Positions 15,307 to 25,017 are shown, numbered from the stretch's first letter. The stretch: 35,340 nucleotides of DNA from Candidatus Abzuiibacterium crystallinum (GCA_002787155.1 PCVY01000043.1:1-35340); one strand, 5' to 3'. Translations and numbers: made by a program. Notes: generated from the sequence alone by a model not told the origin.

Positions 15307-16287
15307 ATGGCCGCCTTAAGAGTATTAAGTGGAACCAGACCGACAAGCCAACTTCATTTAGGTAATTTACTGGGTGCGCTTGATAACTGGAAGAAATACC
15401 AAAAAGAAGACGCCTTTTTTATGATTGCCGATTGGCATGCCCTTACCACCGAATACGAATCGCATTTATCGTTAGCTGATCAGGTGTTCGAAGTGGCTTT
15501 GGATTATTTAGCAAGCGGTCTGGACCCCAAGAAAGCGACTATCTTTGTGCAGAGCTGGGTACCGCAGCATGCTGAATTAGCTCTCTTACTTTCCATGATT
15601 ACGCCTTTGTCCTGGTTGGAACGTAATCCGACTTACAAAGATCAAATTCGTGAATTAGCTGATAAAGACATTAAAACGCATGGGTTCTTGGGTTATCCGG
15701 TTTTACAAGCAGCTGACATTTTGCTTTACCAAGCGGATGTTGTGCCGGTCGGCGAAGACCAACTGCCTCATTTGGAGTTATGCCGCGAGATTGCGAGACG
15801 TTTTAATCATCTCTACCAAAAGAATGTTTTTAAGGAGCCGAAAGCAGTTTTGTCAAAAGTGCCCAAGCTTCCCGGTTTAGATGGCAGGAAAATGAGCAAA
15901 TCATACGGCAATGCCATTTATTTATCGGATTCGCCCAAAGAAGTTGAACAAAAGGTGATGCAAATGGTGACTGATCCGGCGCGAAAACGCCGCTCAGACA
16001 AAGGCCACCCGGAGGTATGTCCGGTTTATACGTATCACCAGATTTTTAATGCAAAAAATGAAACAACGGTTGCCAAAGAATGCAGGGCGGCTGAGCGGGG
16101 ATGTGTGGAATGTAAACGCGAGATGTGTCAGACGTTGCAAGTGTTTATGACACCCATGTATGAGACTCGTTCTAAATTAAAGAAAAATAAGCAAGAAGTG
16201 GTCGATATATTAAAAGCTGGCTCAAAAAAGGCCGCAGCAGTTGCTCAAGAAACGCTTGAGCGGGCAAAGCAAGCAGCCGGAATGTAA
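15307..16287 (+). CDS. trpS: Tryptophanyl-tRNA synthetase
   Basis: Class I synthetase that charges tRNA-Trp. The HIGH-type motif is HLGN at 17-20 after SGTRPTSQL, and KMSKS is at 195-199. ERNPTYKDQ (105-113) and ADILLYQADVVPVGEDQ (136-152) are TrpRS hallmarks. Its 326 residues match bacterial TrpRS. ATG 15307 lacks a strong ribosome site. scpA begins one base after its stop, so synthetase and chromosome segregation genes appear to share a transcript. Confidence 0.96.
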   Translation: MAALRVLSGTRPTSQLHLGNLLGALDNWKKYQKEDAFFMIADWHALTTEYESHLSLADQVFEVALDYLASGLDPKKATIFVQSWVPQHAELALLLSMITPLSWLERNPTYKDQIRELADKDIKTHGFLGYPVLQAADILLYQADVVPVGEDQLPHLELCREIARRFNHLYQKNVFKEPKAVLSKVPKLPGLDGRKMSKSYGNAIYLSDSPKEVEQKVMQMVTDPARKRRSDKGHPEVCPVYTYHQIFNAKNETTVAKECRAAERGCVECKREMCQTLQVFMTPMYETRSKLKKNKQEVVDILKAGSKKAAAVAQETLERAKQAAGM

Positions 16288-16288
16288 T

Positions 16289-17071
16289 ATGGATAATTTA
16301 GATCAAAATCAACCAGACAATACCCGGGTTCCTCAAGCCTACGATCCGCTTCAAGTCAAAATAGCGGCTTACGAAGGACCGCTTGAGTTATTGCTCGATC
16401 TCATTAAGAAAAATGAGATGGACATCTATCACATTGAAATTTCTTTAATTACCAAACAATACCTGGAGCATCTGGCTCAAATGAAAGCGCTTAATTTAGA
16501 GATTGCCGGTGAGTTTCTGGTGATGGCAGCCACACTCATCTATATTAAGTCCAAAATGCTGCTTCCGAATGAAACTCTGGAAGATGATGAGGAAGGCACA
16601 GATCCAAGAGAAGAGTTGGTGCGGAAACTCTTGGAGTATCAGGCTTTTAAAGAAGCGGCCAAGAGTTTAGAAAGTATGGAATCCGAGCGAAGCAGGATTT
16701 TTACGCGTCAGTTATCAGACTATTACTTAAAGAATTTGTCGCCGGAAGACGCGGGTATTGATACCTTTAGTGCCGACCTTTACGATTTATTGCAGGCTTT
16801 TCACTCGGTTTTGAGTCAGGTTCCGAAAATCAAGTTTCATGAAGTGTATGAAGAAATTATTTCGATCGAAGAAAAAATTGACTACATTAAACAGCGTTTA
16901 AACACCGAGGCCGTTGTTTCTTTTCGGCAGCTGTTTGGCGAAAAGTTTACGCGTAATGAAGTCATTGCGACGTTTCTGGCTTTGCTGGAAATTGTGAGGA
17001 GCAAATTTGCACGGGTCAAACAGAGCGAAAGTTTTGGAGAAATCAATATTGAAAGGGTGACATCATCATGA
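16289..17071 (+). CDS. scpA: Segregation and condensation protein A
   Basis: Kleisin subunit that bridges the SMC dimer and recruits ScpB for chromosome compaction. The block KIAAYEGPLELLLDLIKKNEMD, then I-x-LITKQYLEHL, EFLVMAATLIYIKSKMLLP, is the ScpA N-terminal signature. A winged-helix end follows (TRNEVIATFLALLEIVR). I set the start at ATG 16289, one base after trpS, giving 260 residues; an upstream in-frame start at 16241 would lie inside trpS and add unrelated residues. scpB overlaps by 4 bases. SMC itself is not in the window. Confidence 0.94.
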   Translation: MDNLDQNQPDNTRVPQAYDPLQVKIAAYEGPLELLLDLIKKNEMDIYHIEISLITKQYLEHLAQMKALNLEIAGEFLVMAATLIYIKSKMLLPNETLEDDEEGTDPREELVRKLLEYQAFKEAAKSLESMESERSRIFTRQLSDYYLKNLSPEDAGIDTFSADLYDLLQAFHSVLSQVPKIKFHEVYEEIISIEEKIDYIKQRLNTEAVVSFRQLFGEKFTRNEVIATFLALLEIVRSKFARVKQSESFGEINIERVTSS

Positions 17072-17922
17072 GTCCGGCCAATAAAGAAAAAGAAAAGGCA
17101 AAAGAATTAGCCATGAAACAGCTGAGGCAAGAGATTGAAGAAAAACTGGCCGAGCAGTTACCTGCCGAATCCGACGCAGACAGAAGTAAAGAGCCTATGG
17201 AGATGAGGGAGCCTGAGACCAGCGATGAGGCCAAGCGGGTCATCGAGGCCATTCTGTTTTCCTCATCCAAACCGCTTGCAATTGTGGAATTTAAGCGTGT
17301 CTTGAAAGGTTATAGCGCTTCTCAGATTGAAGGACTGATCCGTGAGCTTCAAGCGGAATATGTCGCCACCGAAAGAAGTTTCCGTATCATTGAGATTGCC
17401 AAAGGATTTGAAATTTCAACCGAACCCAAATATGCGCCGTGGATTCTCAAGTTAGAGCTTCAAAAGAAAGCGCGCCAAGCTTCTCAATCCGCGCTGGAGA
17501 CCTTGGCAATTTTAGCCTATAAGCAGCCAATGACACGCGCTGAAATTGAAGATTTGCGAGGGGTTGATGTGTCAGGCGTTATTTCAACACTTATGGAACG
17601 GCAGCTGGTCAAAATTGTGGGCCGTAAAGAGGTGCCGGGGCGCCCCTTTTTGTATGGCACCACCGAAAAGTTTTTGGAACATTTTGGTTTAAAATCCATT
17701 CAGGATTTACCGGATATTTCTGAAATCAAGACGTTGATTGAAAATTCAATTAAAAAAGACGACCTTCTGAGGCAAGATCAAACCATTCCGGTTTCGCAGG
17801 ACGAGTCATCGTCAGCCGAGGGAGAAATGCTTCCCGCATCTGAGGCGAGTGAAAGTGAATCTGTTGAGTCAACTACTGACTCAGAAGAACAGATTGATAC
17901 AGAGGAAGAAAAACAATCATGA
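17068..17922 (+). CDS. scpB: Segregation and condensation protein B
   Basis: ScpB, the dimeric winged-helix partner of ScpA in the SMC complex. The core runs from AKRVIEAILFSSSKPL (about 55) through ALETLAILAYKQPMTRAEIE and RGVDVSGVISTLMERQLV to GRPFLYGTTEKFLEHFGL. A charged N-terminal extension of about 50 residues and an acidic, Ser-rich C-terminal tail of about 50 residues (rich in E, S, T) flank the core, making 284 residues against about 190 in compact ScpB proteins. ATG 17068 overlaps the scpA stop as ATGA, and the stop overlaps pheA the same way. Confidence 0.94.
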   Translation: MSPANKEKEKAKELAMKQLRQEIEEKLAEQLPAESDADRSKEPMEMREPETSDEAKRVIEAILFSSSKPLAIVEFKRVLKGYSASQIEGLIRELQAEYVATERSFRIIEIAKGFEISTEPKYAPWILKLELQKKARQASQSALETLAILAYKQPMTRAEIEDLRGVDVSGVISTLMERQLVKIVGRKEVPGRPFLYGTTEKFLEHFGLKSIQDLPDISEIKTLIENSIKKDDLLRQDQTIPVSQDESSSAEGEMLPASEASESESVESTTDSEEQIDTEEEKQS

Positions 17923-18980
17923 ATCTGAATGATATTCGCAAGAAAATTGATGACATTGATAAGAAAATTATCAGTCTCTTGAACGAGCGTGTTCAATTAG
18001 CCATTGAAACGGGTAAGCTCAAGAAGGCAAAAGGGGATGAGGTTTACTCGCCTTCCCGTGAAAGTGAAGTTTACCGAAAAATAGACGAGTTAGCTAAAGG
18101 CCCGATGCCGACTGATTCGATCAAAGCCATTTATCGGGAAGTCATGTCAGCCGGCCTTTCCCTTGAAAAGCCGCTGTCGGTCGCTTATTTAGGGCCGGAA
18201 GCTACTTTTACGCATTTGGCATCGGTTTCCAAGTTTGGTTCCAGCGTCAGTTATGTGCCGTGCGGCAACATCACGGATGTTTTTCAGGAAGTAGACCGTA
18301 AACGGGCGGATTATGGCGTGGTACCGGTTGAGAACTCAATTGAAGGTGCTGTCAGTCATTCACTTGATATGCTGATTGATTCGGAACTCAAGATTAATTC
18401 TGAAATTCGATTTGAAATTTCACATCACTTAATGGCCAATGTCGGCATGAAGGAAATTAAGCGCATTTATTCGAATCCGCAAGTATTCGGCCAATGCCGT
18501 ATTTGGCTTGAAACCCATTTACCGAAAGCGGAATTAATTGAAACCGCGAGCACGACAGCCGCCGCCCAAAAGGCCGCTCAAGAAAGCGGTTCGGCAGCGA
18601 TTGCCTCTAAACTGGCTGCCACGATCTATAATTTAAATGTGTTGGCCGAAGGCATCGAAGATTTGTCGCATAATGTCACGCGCTTCATCGTGATTGGCCG
18701 GCAGATTCCGCCGCCTTCCGGTCAAGATAAAACATCTATTTTGGTTTCCATTAAAGACAAAGTAGGGGCTCTGTACGAGATTTTAGATCCCATCAGGAAA
18801 AACAAATTGAACATGACCAAAATCGAATCACGGCCTTCCAAGAAAAAAGCCTGGGATTATTTCTTCTTCATCGATCTTGAAGGGCATATCAAAGACCAGA
18901 AAGTGAAAAAAACGCTGGACGAAATCGAAGCGCAAGTCCGATACTTGAAAGTACTTGGGTCCTACCCGTCCATTGTTTAA
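17919..18980 (+). CDS. pheA: Chorismate mutase/prephenate dehydratase
   Basis: Bifunctional P-protein that makes phenylpyruvate from chorismate. Residues 1-85 are an AroQ chorismate mutase (IRKKIDDIDKKIISLLNERV). Residues about 90-270 are the dehydratase: AYLGPEATFTHLAS, GVVPVENSIEGAVSHSLD and NVTRF. A C-terminal ACT domain (about 275-353) contains ESRPSKKKAWDYFFFIDLEG, including the ESRP motif that binds Phe, so feedback inhibition by phenylalanine is expected. Its 353 residues are typical. It overlaps scpB by 4 bases and begins an aromatic amino acid block with the next three genes. Confidence 0.96.
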   Translation: MNLNDIRKKIDDIDKKIISLLNERVQLAIETGKLKKAKGDEVYSPSRESEVYRKIDELAKGPMPTDSIKAIYREVMSAGLSLEKPLSVAYLGPEATFTHLASVSKFGSSVSYVPCGNITDVFQEVDRKRADYGVVPVENSIEGAVSHSLDMLIDSELKINSEIRFEISHHLMANVGMKEIKRIYSNPQVFGQCRIWLETHLPKAELIETASTTAAAQKAAQESGSAAIASKLAATIYNLNVLAEGIEDLSHNVTRFIVIGRQIPPPSGQDKTSILVSIKDKVGALYEILDPIRKNKLNMTKIESRPSKKKAWDYFFFIDLEGHIKDQKVKKTLDEIEAQVRYLKVLGSYPSIV

Positions 18981-18992
18981 GTATTTCACGTC

Positions 18993-20081
18993 ATGAATCT
19001 ACCATTCAAAAAACACATTAACGGCATTCATCCCTATGAACCGGGTAAACCGATCGAAGAAGTGGAGCGCGAACTGGGTTTAGCGCGCGTCATCAAACTG
19101 GCTTCCAATGAGAATCCTTTGGGATCTTCCAAAAAAGCGCAGCAAGCGGTTCGTCGTGCCATTGACCGCATGCAGCTCTATCCGGACGGCAGCTGTTTTT
19201 ACCTCAAAGAAAAACTGGCTCAATCGCTGGGGGTGACGGCAGAACAGCTCGTGATTGGCAACGGTTCAAACGAAATTATTGAACTTTTGGCGCGCGGTTT
19301 CTTGAGTTCGGGCGATCATGTGGTGACTTCCGAACTTTCGTTTCTAGTATATCCTTTAATTACCAAAGTGTGCGGATCAGAACTTCGGATGGCGCGCATG
19401 ATAGATTTTCGTTACAGCCTTCCGGCGCTTCTTGAGTTGATTGACGAAAAAACCAAGTTGGTTTTTATTGCGAATCCGAATAATCCGACCGGCACCTATG
19501 TCACGCAGAAAGAAGTTGATGCATTTCTAAAACAGGTGCCGCCTCATACCTTGGTTTGTTTTGATGAAGCTTACTTTGATTTTGTAGATGCGAAAGATTT
19601 TCCGGATATATTATCGGTCATTAAAAAAGGGCGAGAAAACGTCATGATTCTCCGGACTTTTTCAAAATCTTACGGTCTGGCTGCTTTACGCATTGGTTAC
19701 GGGATCGGCACGCCCGGTTTGATCGATTATTTGAATAAAGTCAGGCAGCCGTTTAATGTGAATCAATTAGCGCAAGTGGCAGCGACGGCTGCTTTAGGCG
19801 ATCGGACTTTCTTAATGAAAACCAAGCAAACGATTATCCAAGGACGCACGTTTCTTAAAAAAGCGCTCACTCAAATGGGGATCTCAGGCACACCCAGTCA
19901 GGCCAATTTCATCCTCATGGATGTTAAAAAAGACGCCAATCGGGTTTTTCAAGATCTCCTAAAAAAGGGGATCATTGTGCGGAGTATGGCCGCTTATGGT
20001 TTGCGTACTTATCTTAGGGTTACCATCGGGACGCCCGTCGAAAATAAAATGTTCATCAAGGCCTTGCAAGAGGTGCTATAA
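18993..20081 (+). CDS. hisC: HisC-type aminotransferase (histidinol-P or aromatic)
   Basis: Fold-type I PLP aminotransferase. SNENPLGSS (38-46), GNGSNEIIELL (89-99), NPNNPTGTY (161-169), FDEAYFDF (190-197) and RTFSKSYGLAALRIGYG with the PLP Lys at 225 are HisC-family motifs. The 362-residue size fits histidinol-phosphate aminotransferase. With pheA on one side and aroF-tyrA on the other, it may well transaminate phenylpyruvate, hydroxyphenylpyruvate or prephenate instead of, or as well as, imidazole acetol phosphate; no other his genes are near. ATG 18993 is 12 bases after pheA. Confidence 0.9.
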   Translation: MNLPFKKHINGIHPYEPGKPIEEVERELGLARVIKLASNENPLGSSKKAQQAVRRAIDRMQLYPDGSCFYLKEKLAQSLGVTAEQLVIGNGSNEIIELLARGFLSSGDHVVTSELSFLVYPLITKVCGSELRMARMIDFRYSLPALLELIDEKTKLVFIANPNNPTGTYVTQKEVDAFLKQVPPHTLVCFDEAYFDFVDAKDFPDILSVIKKGRENVMILRTFSKSYGLAALRIGYGIGTPGLIDYLNKVRQPFNVNQLAQVAATAALGDRTFLMKTKQTIIQGRTFLKKALTQMGISGTPSQANFILMDVKKDANRVFQDLLKKGIIVRSMAAYGLRTYLRVTIGTPVENKMFIKALQEVL

Positions 20082-20082
20082 T
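20074..20082 (+). promoter_or_regulatory. Extended -10 promoter inside hisC 3' end
   Basis: TGCTATAAT matches the extended -10 consensus (TGnTATAAT) perfectly and ends one base past the hisC stop. No good -35 is seen, as expected when the TG extension is present. It would start transcription near 20089 and give aroF its own 48-base leader with an aaaggag ribosome site (around 20120-20126). Confidence 0.5.
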
Positions 20083-20136
20083 ACGCGCCTTGTTTTTTGG
20101 AGTTGTGATCCATTTTGGTAAAGGAGAGTTTGATTT

Positions 20137-21153
20137 ATGATCATTGTTTTAAAAACAAATGCAACACCCGAACAAATTAATCACATTTGTGATAAAGTCA
20201 AAGAGTTAGGATTAACGCCTCAAGTCTCCAAAGGTGTAGAACGAACCATTATTGGTGTGATTGGGGAAGAAGACAAGCTTCGCGTGAAGCCGCTCTCCAC
20301 TTTTCCCGGCGTCGATTCTGTTGTTCAAATCCAAAGACCTTTTAAACTCGCGAGCCGTGAATTTAAACCAGAACCCACCATTTTTGATATGGGAAATGGT
20401 GTTAAAGTAGGGGGAAAGAAAATTGTCGTGATGGCAGGGCCTTGTTCGGTTGAAAACCTGGATATGTTGGTGAGGATTGCCAAGCGCGTCAAAGCGGCGG
20501 GGGCCACTTTTCTTCGCGGCGGTGCTTTCAAACCCAGAACGTCGCCTTACAGTTTTCAAGGATTAGGAGAAGAAGGACTAAAGTATCTGCGTGAAGCAGC
20601 CGATCAAACGGGGCTTCTCGTTGTCACGGAAGTCATGGATCCTAGGCAAGTTGAATTGGTATCGCGGTATACGGATATGTTGCAAATTGGTGCGCGCAAC
20701 ATGCAGAACTTTGATTTGCTAAAAGAAGTGGGTGCTACCAAGAAGCCAACGCTTCTCAAACGAGGTCTCAGTTCGACGATTAAAGAATTGCTATTATCCG
20801 CAGAATACTTACTTTCAAAAGGAAATTTTAAAGTGATGCTTTGCGAACGTGGTATTCGGACATTTGAAACAGCGACACGAAATACCATCGATATTAATGC
20901 CGTTCCGGTTGTTAAGAATGAAACGCATTTACCGGTCCTCATTGATCCTTCGCACGGGACAGGGAAATGGGCTTATGTCGGTTCGATTGCTAAGGCAGCT
21001 GTTGCTGCCGGCGCAGATGGGCTGATGATGGAAGTGCATGATAATCCTGAAGAAGCCAAATCTGACGGTGATCAATCATTACTACCTGAACGATTTGACC
21101 AACTGATGAAAGAACTGAAGCCAATCGCCCAAGCAGTCGGGCGTGAGATCTAA
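20137..21153 (+). CDS. aroF: 3-deoxy-7-phosphoheptulonate synthase (type I, N-terminal regulatory domain)
   Basis: DAHP synthase, the entry reaction of the shikimate pathway (PEP plus erythrose 4-phosphate). Residues 1-70 form a ferredoxin-like regulatory domain, as in Thermotoga-type enzymes; the TIM barrel follows with AGPCSVE (100-106), [34 protein letters not shown] and [10 protein letters not shown]. The metal and PEP residues of this class appear intact. The 338 residues are normal. A strong aaaggag precedes the ATG. An extended -10 element in the end of hisC may provide separate expression. tyrA follows 5 bases on. Confidence 0.96.
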   Translation: MIIVLKTNATPEQINHICDKVKELGLTPQVSKGVERTIIGVIGEEDKLRVKPLSTFPGVDSVVQIQRPFKLASREFKPEPTIFDMGNGVKVGGKKIVVMAGPCSVENLDMLVRIAKRVKAAGATFLRGGAFKPRTSPYSFQGLGEEGLKYLREAADQTGLLVVTEVMDPRQVELVSRYTDMLQIGARNMQNFDLLKEVGATKKPTLLKRGLSSTIKELLLSAEYLLSKGNFKVMLCERGIRTFETATRNTIDINAVPVVKNETHLPVLIDPSHGTGKWAYVGSIAKAAVAAGADGLMMEVHDNPEEAKSDGDQSLLPERFDQLMKELKPIAQAVGREI

Positions 21154-21158
21154 AGTTT

Positions 21159-22007
21159 ATGCGGTCACAAACTTTTGTGATCGTTGGGTTGGGTTTGCTA
21201 GGCGGTTCGCTAGGCGGTGCGCTTCGTGAGAAATTTCCGAAAGCCCGCATCATCGGCGTGAGCCGTTCCAAGATAAAAATTCGTCTCGCCAGACATAAAA
21301 AGTGCATCACCTCAGGATTCACGTCTTTTCAGCCTGCTTTGAAAAAAGCCGATATGGTTTTTGTTTGCACACCCGTTGATACAATTATCCCGCTTCTTAA
21401 GAAAATAGATCAATATGCGAAACCCGGAACGCCGGTGACAGATGTTGGCAGCACCAAATCCCAAATTCTTCGATCGGTGCAAAAAAGAGGCGCTTTTAAA
21501 CACATTCACTTTATTGGCTCTCATCCGATGGCCGGTTCTCATTTGACAGGCATTTCTCATGCGGACAGCCATCTTTATGACCACAGCTTTGTTTTTGTTA
21601 CCAAGCACCCAAAGATGAACTCGAAGGCTTTTAGACAAGTGATCGCTTTATGGAAACGAATTTGCGGCCGAGTTATTATTCTCACGCCAGAACAACACGA
21701 TAAAATCGTCAGCGAAATTAGTCATCTACCCCATGTCATCGCGTCACTTTTAGCGGAAATTGCCTCAAGCACTTCTTTGAAATATGCCAGTACGGGTTTT
21801 AGAGACACCACACGGGTAGCACAGGGGGACTCTGCGCTTTGGCTGCCCATTCTCATGACGAATCGGAACAATTTGGTACGTTTACTCAGCCGGTTTCGAA
21901 AGCGTGTTCAAGCGTTGGAGGACTATCTCCGCCGGGGAAACACCGGAAGGCTTTCGGCTTTCCTTAAAAAAGCGGTTAAAAAGAGGCAAAAAATCGCCTT
22001 AAAATAA
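21159..22007 (+). CDS. tyrA: Prephenate dehydrogenase
   Basis: NAD(P)-dependent dehydrogenase that turns prephenate into hydroxyphenylpyruvate for tyrosine. The Rossmann motif VGLGLLGGSLGGAL begins at residue 9. VFVCTPVDTII, DVGSTK, GSHPMAGSH and the helical HDKIVSEISHLPHVIAS segment with its conserved His are present. Its 282 residues lack the C-terminal ACT domain of some TyrA proteins. The ATG comes 5 bases after aroF. In many bacteria aroA and cmk follow before rpsA; here rpsA is next. Confidence 0.93.
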   Translation: MRSQTFVIVGLGLLGGSLGGALREKFPKARIIGVSRSKIKIRLARHKKCITSGFTSFQPALKKADMVFVCTPVDTIIPLLKKIDQYAKPGTPVTDVGSTKSQILRSVQKRGAFKHIHFIGSHPMAGSHLTGISHADSHLYDHSFVFVTKHPKMNSKAFRQVIALWKRICGRVIILTPEQHDKIVSEISHLPHVIASLLAEIASSTSLKYASTGFRDTTRVAQGDSALWLPILMTNRNNLVRLLSRFRKRVQALEDYLRRGNTGRLSAFLKKAVKKRQKIALK

Positions 22008-22021
22008 GGTGAAATAACCGC

Positions 22022-22050
22022 TTTCCAATCTATACCGCCTTTGCTATAAT
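22022..22050 (+). promoter_or_regulatory. Promoter of rpsA
   Basis: TTTCCA at 22022-22027, a 17-base spacer and TATAAT at 22045-22050 preceded by TGC form a good extended -10 promoter. Transcription from about 22057 gives a 45-base leader that contains a small acaat-ctat-attgt hairpin (22066-22079) just ahead of gaaagggg (22083-22090). S1 often controls its own translation, so the hairpin may matter, but that is speculation. Confidence 0.6.
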
Positions 22051-22101
22051 ACTGCTCTCTGTTTTACAATCTATATTGTCCTGAAAGGGGATTTACAATC
22101 A

Positions 22102-23685
22102 ATGATAACGCACGAAAGTAACGAAAACCAAGCCACATCTTCATTTGCCGATCTTTACGAGGACTCAATCAAAACCTTTATAGAAGGCGAGATCGTCAAA
22201 GGGAAAATTCTAGCGATCCGTCGCAACGAAGCTCTCATCGATATTAATTTTAAATCCGAAGGTATTTTAAACCTCGAAGAGTTTTCCGATCCTGCCTCTC
22301 TGCATGTGGGAGATGAAATTGATGTGATGTTGGAATCGCTTGAAGGTGAAAACGGCATGGTGGTGTTGTCGAAACGCAAGGCAGATCACCAGAAAATTTG
22401 GGATGAATTGCTTAATAATTCCAACGAAGGTAGTTTGGTGGAAGGCCGCATTTTCAAAAAAGTACGCGGCGGTTTCATGGTAGATATCGGCACGGAAGCT
22501 TTCTTACCGGCTTCTTTGGTTGATGTGAAGCCCGTCAAGAATTTGGATGCCTTTTTGGGTCAAACATTTAAGTTTATGATTGTGAAGATCAATCATAAGC
22601 GTAAAAATGTGGTGGTTTCGCGCAAGGATTTCCTAGAAAAAGAACGCGAAGAAGTGAAATCGAAATTTTTGGGCAATCTTACCGAAAATCAAGTTGTCAA
22701 AGGCCGCGTGAAGAATATTACCGATTTTGGCGCCTTCATTGATCTAGGCGGTGTGGATGGGTTGCTTCATATTACCGATATTAGTTGGGGCCGCGTTTCA
22801 CATCCTTCCGAAATTCTTAGCTTGGGTGATGAAATCCAAGTGGTGGTCATCGGCATCGACCGCGATAACGGCAAAGTTTCGCTTGGTCTCAAACAAATTA
22901 CAGCAAGCCCATGGGAAAAGGCAGAAGAAAAATATTCGATTGGTAACCGCGTTCAAGGGGTGGTGACCAACGTGCTTCCTTACGGTGCTTTTGTTGAACT
23001 TGAAAAAGGGATTGAAGGTTTGATTCATATTAGTGAGTTTTCATGGACCAAACGGATCAATCATCCTTCTGAAGTGGTGAAAACGGGTGATCGTGTTGAA
23101 GTGATGATTTTGAGCGTTGATAAAGAATCACGCAAACTTTCGCTCGGCCTTAAACAATTAGAAGACAACCCGTGGGACTCCATCGAAACACGTTTTAAAG
23201 TGGGTGATGTGGTTGAAGGGAAAGTCCGCAACATTACCGACTATGGTATTTTTGTGGAATTGGAGCCCGGCATTGATGGGTTGATTCACGCTTCTGATCT
23301 ATCATGGACTCGTAAGTATGCCTCACCTAACGAAATGGTGAAAAAAGGCGATGCGATTAAAGCAGTTTTGTTAGGCATTGACAAAGAGAGTCATAAAATT
23401 GCTTTGGGACACAAACAGCTTTCCGACGATCCTTGGACGGAGCTTTCCAATAGTCTTGTAACGGGAACGCAAACGCAGGGAAAAATCATTAAAATTGTCA
23501 ATTTTGGTTTATTTGTCGAATTGGATAACGGCCTCGAAGGTCTTATCCATATTTCGGAAATTCCACAAAACTTGGCTGGCACTCTTGAAAAATCATTCAG
23601 CGTCGGCAGCACAATTGATGTAGCTGTGCTGAGCGTTGATCATGATGCGCGCAGAATCGCGCTTTCCCTCAGAAATCAGTCGTAA
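22102..23685 (+). CDS. rpsA: 30S ribosomal protein S1
   Basis: S1 unfolds and docks mRNA on the 30S subunit. Six S1 domains can be seen, at about residues 26-95, 112-178, 199-268, 284-355, 371-440 and 458-525. Domains 3-6 have the strong G-F-DGL/GLIH repeats (for example TDFGAFIDLGGVDGLLH), domains 1 and 2 are more diverged as in E. coli, where they bind the ribosome. The length of 527 is close to proteobacterial S1 (about 557) and longer than four-domain forms. ATG 22102 follows gaaagggg with an 11-base spacing. It has its own promoter. Confidence 0.96.
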   Translation: MITHESNENQATSSFADLYEDSIKTFIEGEIVKGKILAIRRNEALIDINFKSEGILNLEEFSDPASLHVGDEIDVMLESLEGENGMVVLSKRKADHQKIWDELLNNSNEGSLVEGRIFKKVRGGFMVDIGTEAFLPASLVDVKPVKNLDAFLGQTFKFMIVKINHKRKNVVVSRKDFLEKEREEVKSKFLGNLTENQVVKGRVKNITDFGAFIDLGGVDGLLHITDISWGRVSHPSEILSLGDEIQVVVIGIDRDNGKVSLGLKQITASPWEKAEEKYSIGNRVQGVVTNVLPYGAFVELEKGIEGLIHISEFSWTKRINHPSEVVKTGDRVEVMILSVDKESRKLSLGLKQLEDNPWDSIETRFKVGDVVEGKVRNITDYGIFVELEPGIDGLIHASDLSWTRKYASPNEMVKKGDAIKAVLLGIDKESHKIALGHKQLSDDPWTELSNSLVTGTQTQGKIIKIVNFGLFVELDNGLEGLIHISEIPQNLAGTLEKSFSVGSTIDVAVLSVDHDARRIALSLRNQS

Positions 23686-23775
23686 GATTGACCATTATTG
23701 TTACATTTAGTTCATTCTTGAGTCAGCGCGTGAGCAGCGTCAGCTTGCTAAGTCAGTTTACAACAAGGGCAAGTC

Positions 23776-25017
23776 ATGAGTGAGCGCAGGCGCGTTGTCA
23801 TTACCGGTTTAGGCGTCATTGCTTCCAACGGTGTCGGTAAAGATGCTTTTTGGCAGGCAATTTCAAACGGCCGATCCGGTGTCTCTCATATCTCCAGTTT
23901 TGACACTTCCAATTTCCCTGTTCACTTTGCCGGCGAAATCAAAGATTTTGATCCCAGTCAGTTTATCGATAAGAAAAATACCAAGCGTATGGACCGTACG
24001 TCTCAGTTAGCCGTGGCGTGCGCCAAAATGGCTGTTAAAGATGCCGGGTTTGATCTGTCTTCCAATGGTAAAGATCGCGCCGGTGTGATTATTGGGACGG
24101 CCATGGCAGGGCATGGTTATATTCTCAATCAGCATGTCACACTTCGTGATAAAGGCCCCATGCGGATTAGTCCTTATACGGCGTTGGCCTCATTTCCCGA
24201 TGCTTGTGCCAGCCAAGTTTCCATCGAACTTGGCGTTACCGGCCCCAGTTTTTCCATTTCAACCGCGTGTTCATCGGCTTCAGATGCAGCAAGCTATGCC
24301 TGTGAAGCTATTCGTAGCAATGTGGTCGATTTCATGGTGATGGGCGGTGCAGAAGCCTCTATTTACCCTGGTATTTTGGCTGCCTTTTGTGTTGCCCGTG
24401 CTTTGTCGCAGCGAAACGACGCGCCCGCAAAAGCAAGCCGGCCCTTTAGTCTTGACCGTGACGGTTTTGTGTTAGGGGAAGGTGCAGGCATTTTCATTTT
24501 AGAAGAGTATGAGCATGCCAGACAACGGGGAGCCCGCATTTATGCGGAGGTCTTAGGATGCGGCATGACTTGCGATGCTTATCACATGACAAGTCCAGAA
24601 CCTTCCGGCAAAGAAGCCGTGAGAGCCATGAAAATGGCGCTTGCGGAAGCAAAAGTGAATTCCAGCGAGATTGATTACATTAATGCGCACGGAACATCCA
24701 CTGTGCTGAATGACAAAACGGAAACTTCAATTATCAAACAGGTTTTTGGTGAGCGTGCTCATCAAATTCCCGTTAGCGCTACCAAATCGATGATCGGACA
24801 TCTTATCGGCGCTGCGGGGAGCGTTGAGTTGGTAGCCACTTTGTTGGCCATGGAGAACGATTTACTTCCGCCCACCATTAATTACGAAACGCCGGATCCC
24901 GAATGTGATTTGGACTACGTACCGAATGAGGCAAGATCCGTCAAAATTAAAACAGCCATGAAAAATTCTTTTGGATTCGGCGGTAAGAATTCGATTTTGA
25001 TTGTCCGGAAAGTTTAA
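23776..25017 (+). CDS. fabF: 3-oxoacyl-ACP synthase II
   Basis: Condensing enzyme of type II fatty acid synthesis, elongating acyl-ACP with malonyl-ACP. The catalytic Cys 165 is in STACSSASDAA, and the two His are H305 (NAHGTST) and H342 (SMIGHLIGAAGS), giving the KAS II Cys-His-His set. Its 413 residues are typical. aaggg lies 7 bases before ATG 23776. It stands alone, without acpP or other fab genes beside it, and could equally be a specialised KAS. Its stop shares the palindrome TTAA with the lpxA stop on the other strand. Confidence 0.94.
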   Translation: MSERRRVVITGLGVIASNGVGKDAFWQAISNGRSGVSHISSFDTSNFPVHFAGEIKDFDPSQFIDKKNTKRMDRTSQLAVACAKMAVKDAGFDLSSNGKDRAGVIIGTAMAGHGYILNQHVTLRDKGPMRISPYTALASFPDACASQVSIELGVTGPSFSISTACSSASDAASYACEAIRSNVVDFMVMGGAEASIYPGILAAFCVARALSQRNDAPAKASRPFSLDRDGFVLGEGAGIFILEEYEHARQRGARIYAEVLGCGMTCDAYHMTSPEPSGKEAVRAMKMALAEAKVNSSEIDYINAHGTSTVLNDKTETSIIKQVFGERAHQIPVSATKSMIGHLIGAAGSVELVATLLAMENDLLPPTINYETPDPECDLDYVPNEARSVKIKTAMKNSFGFGGKNSILIVRKV

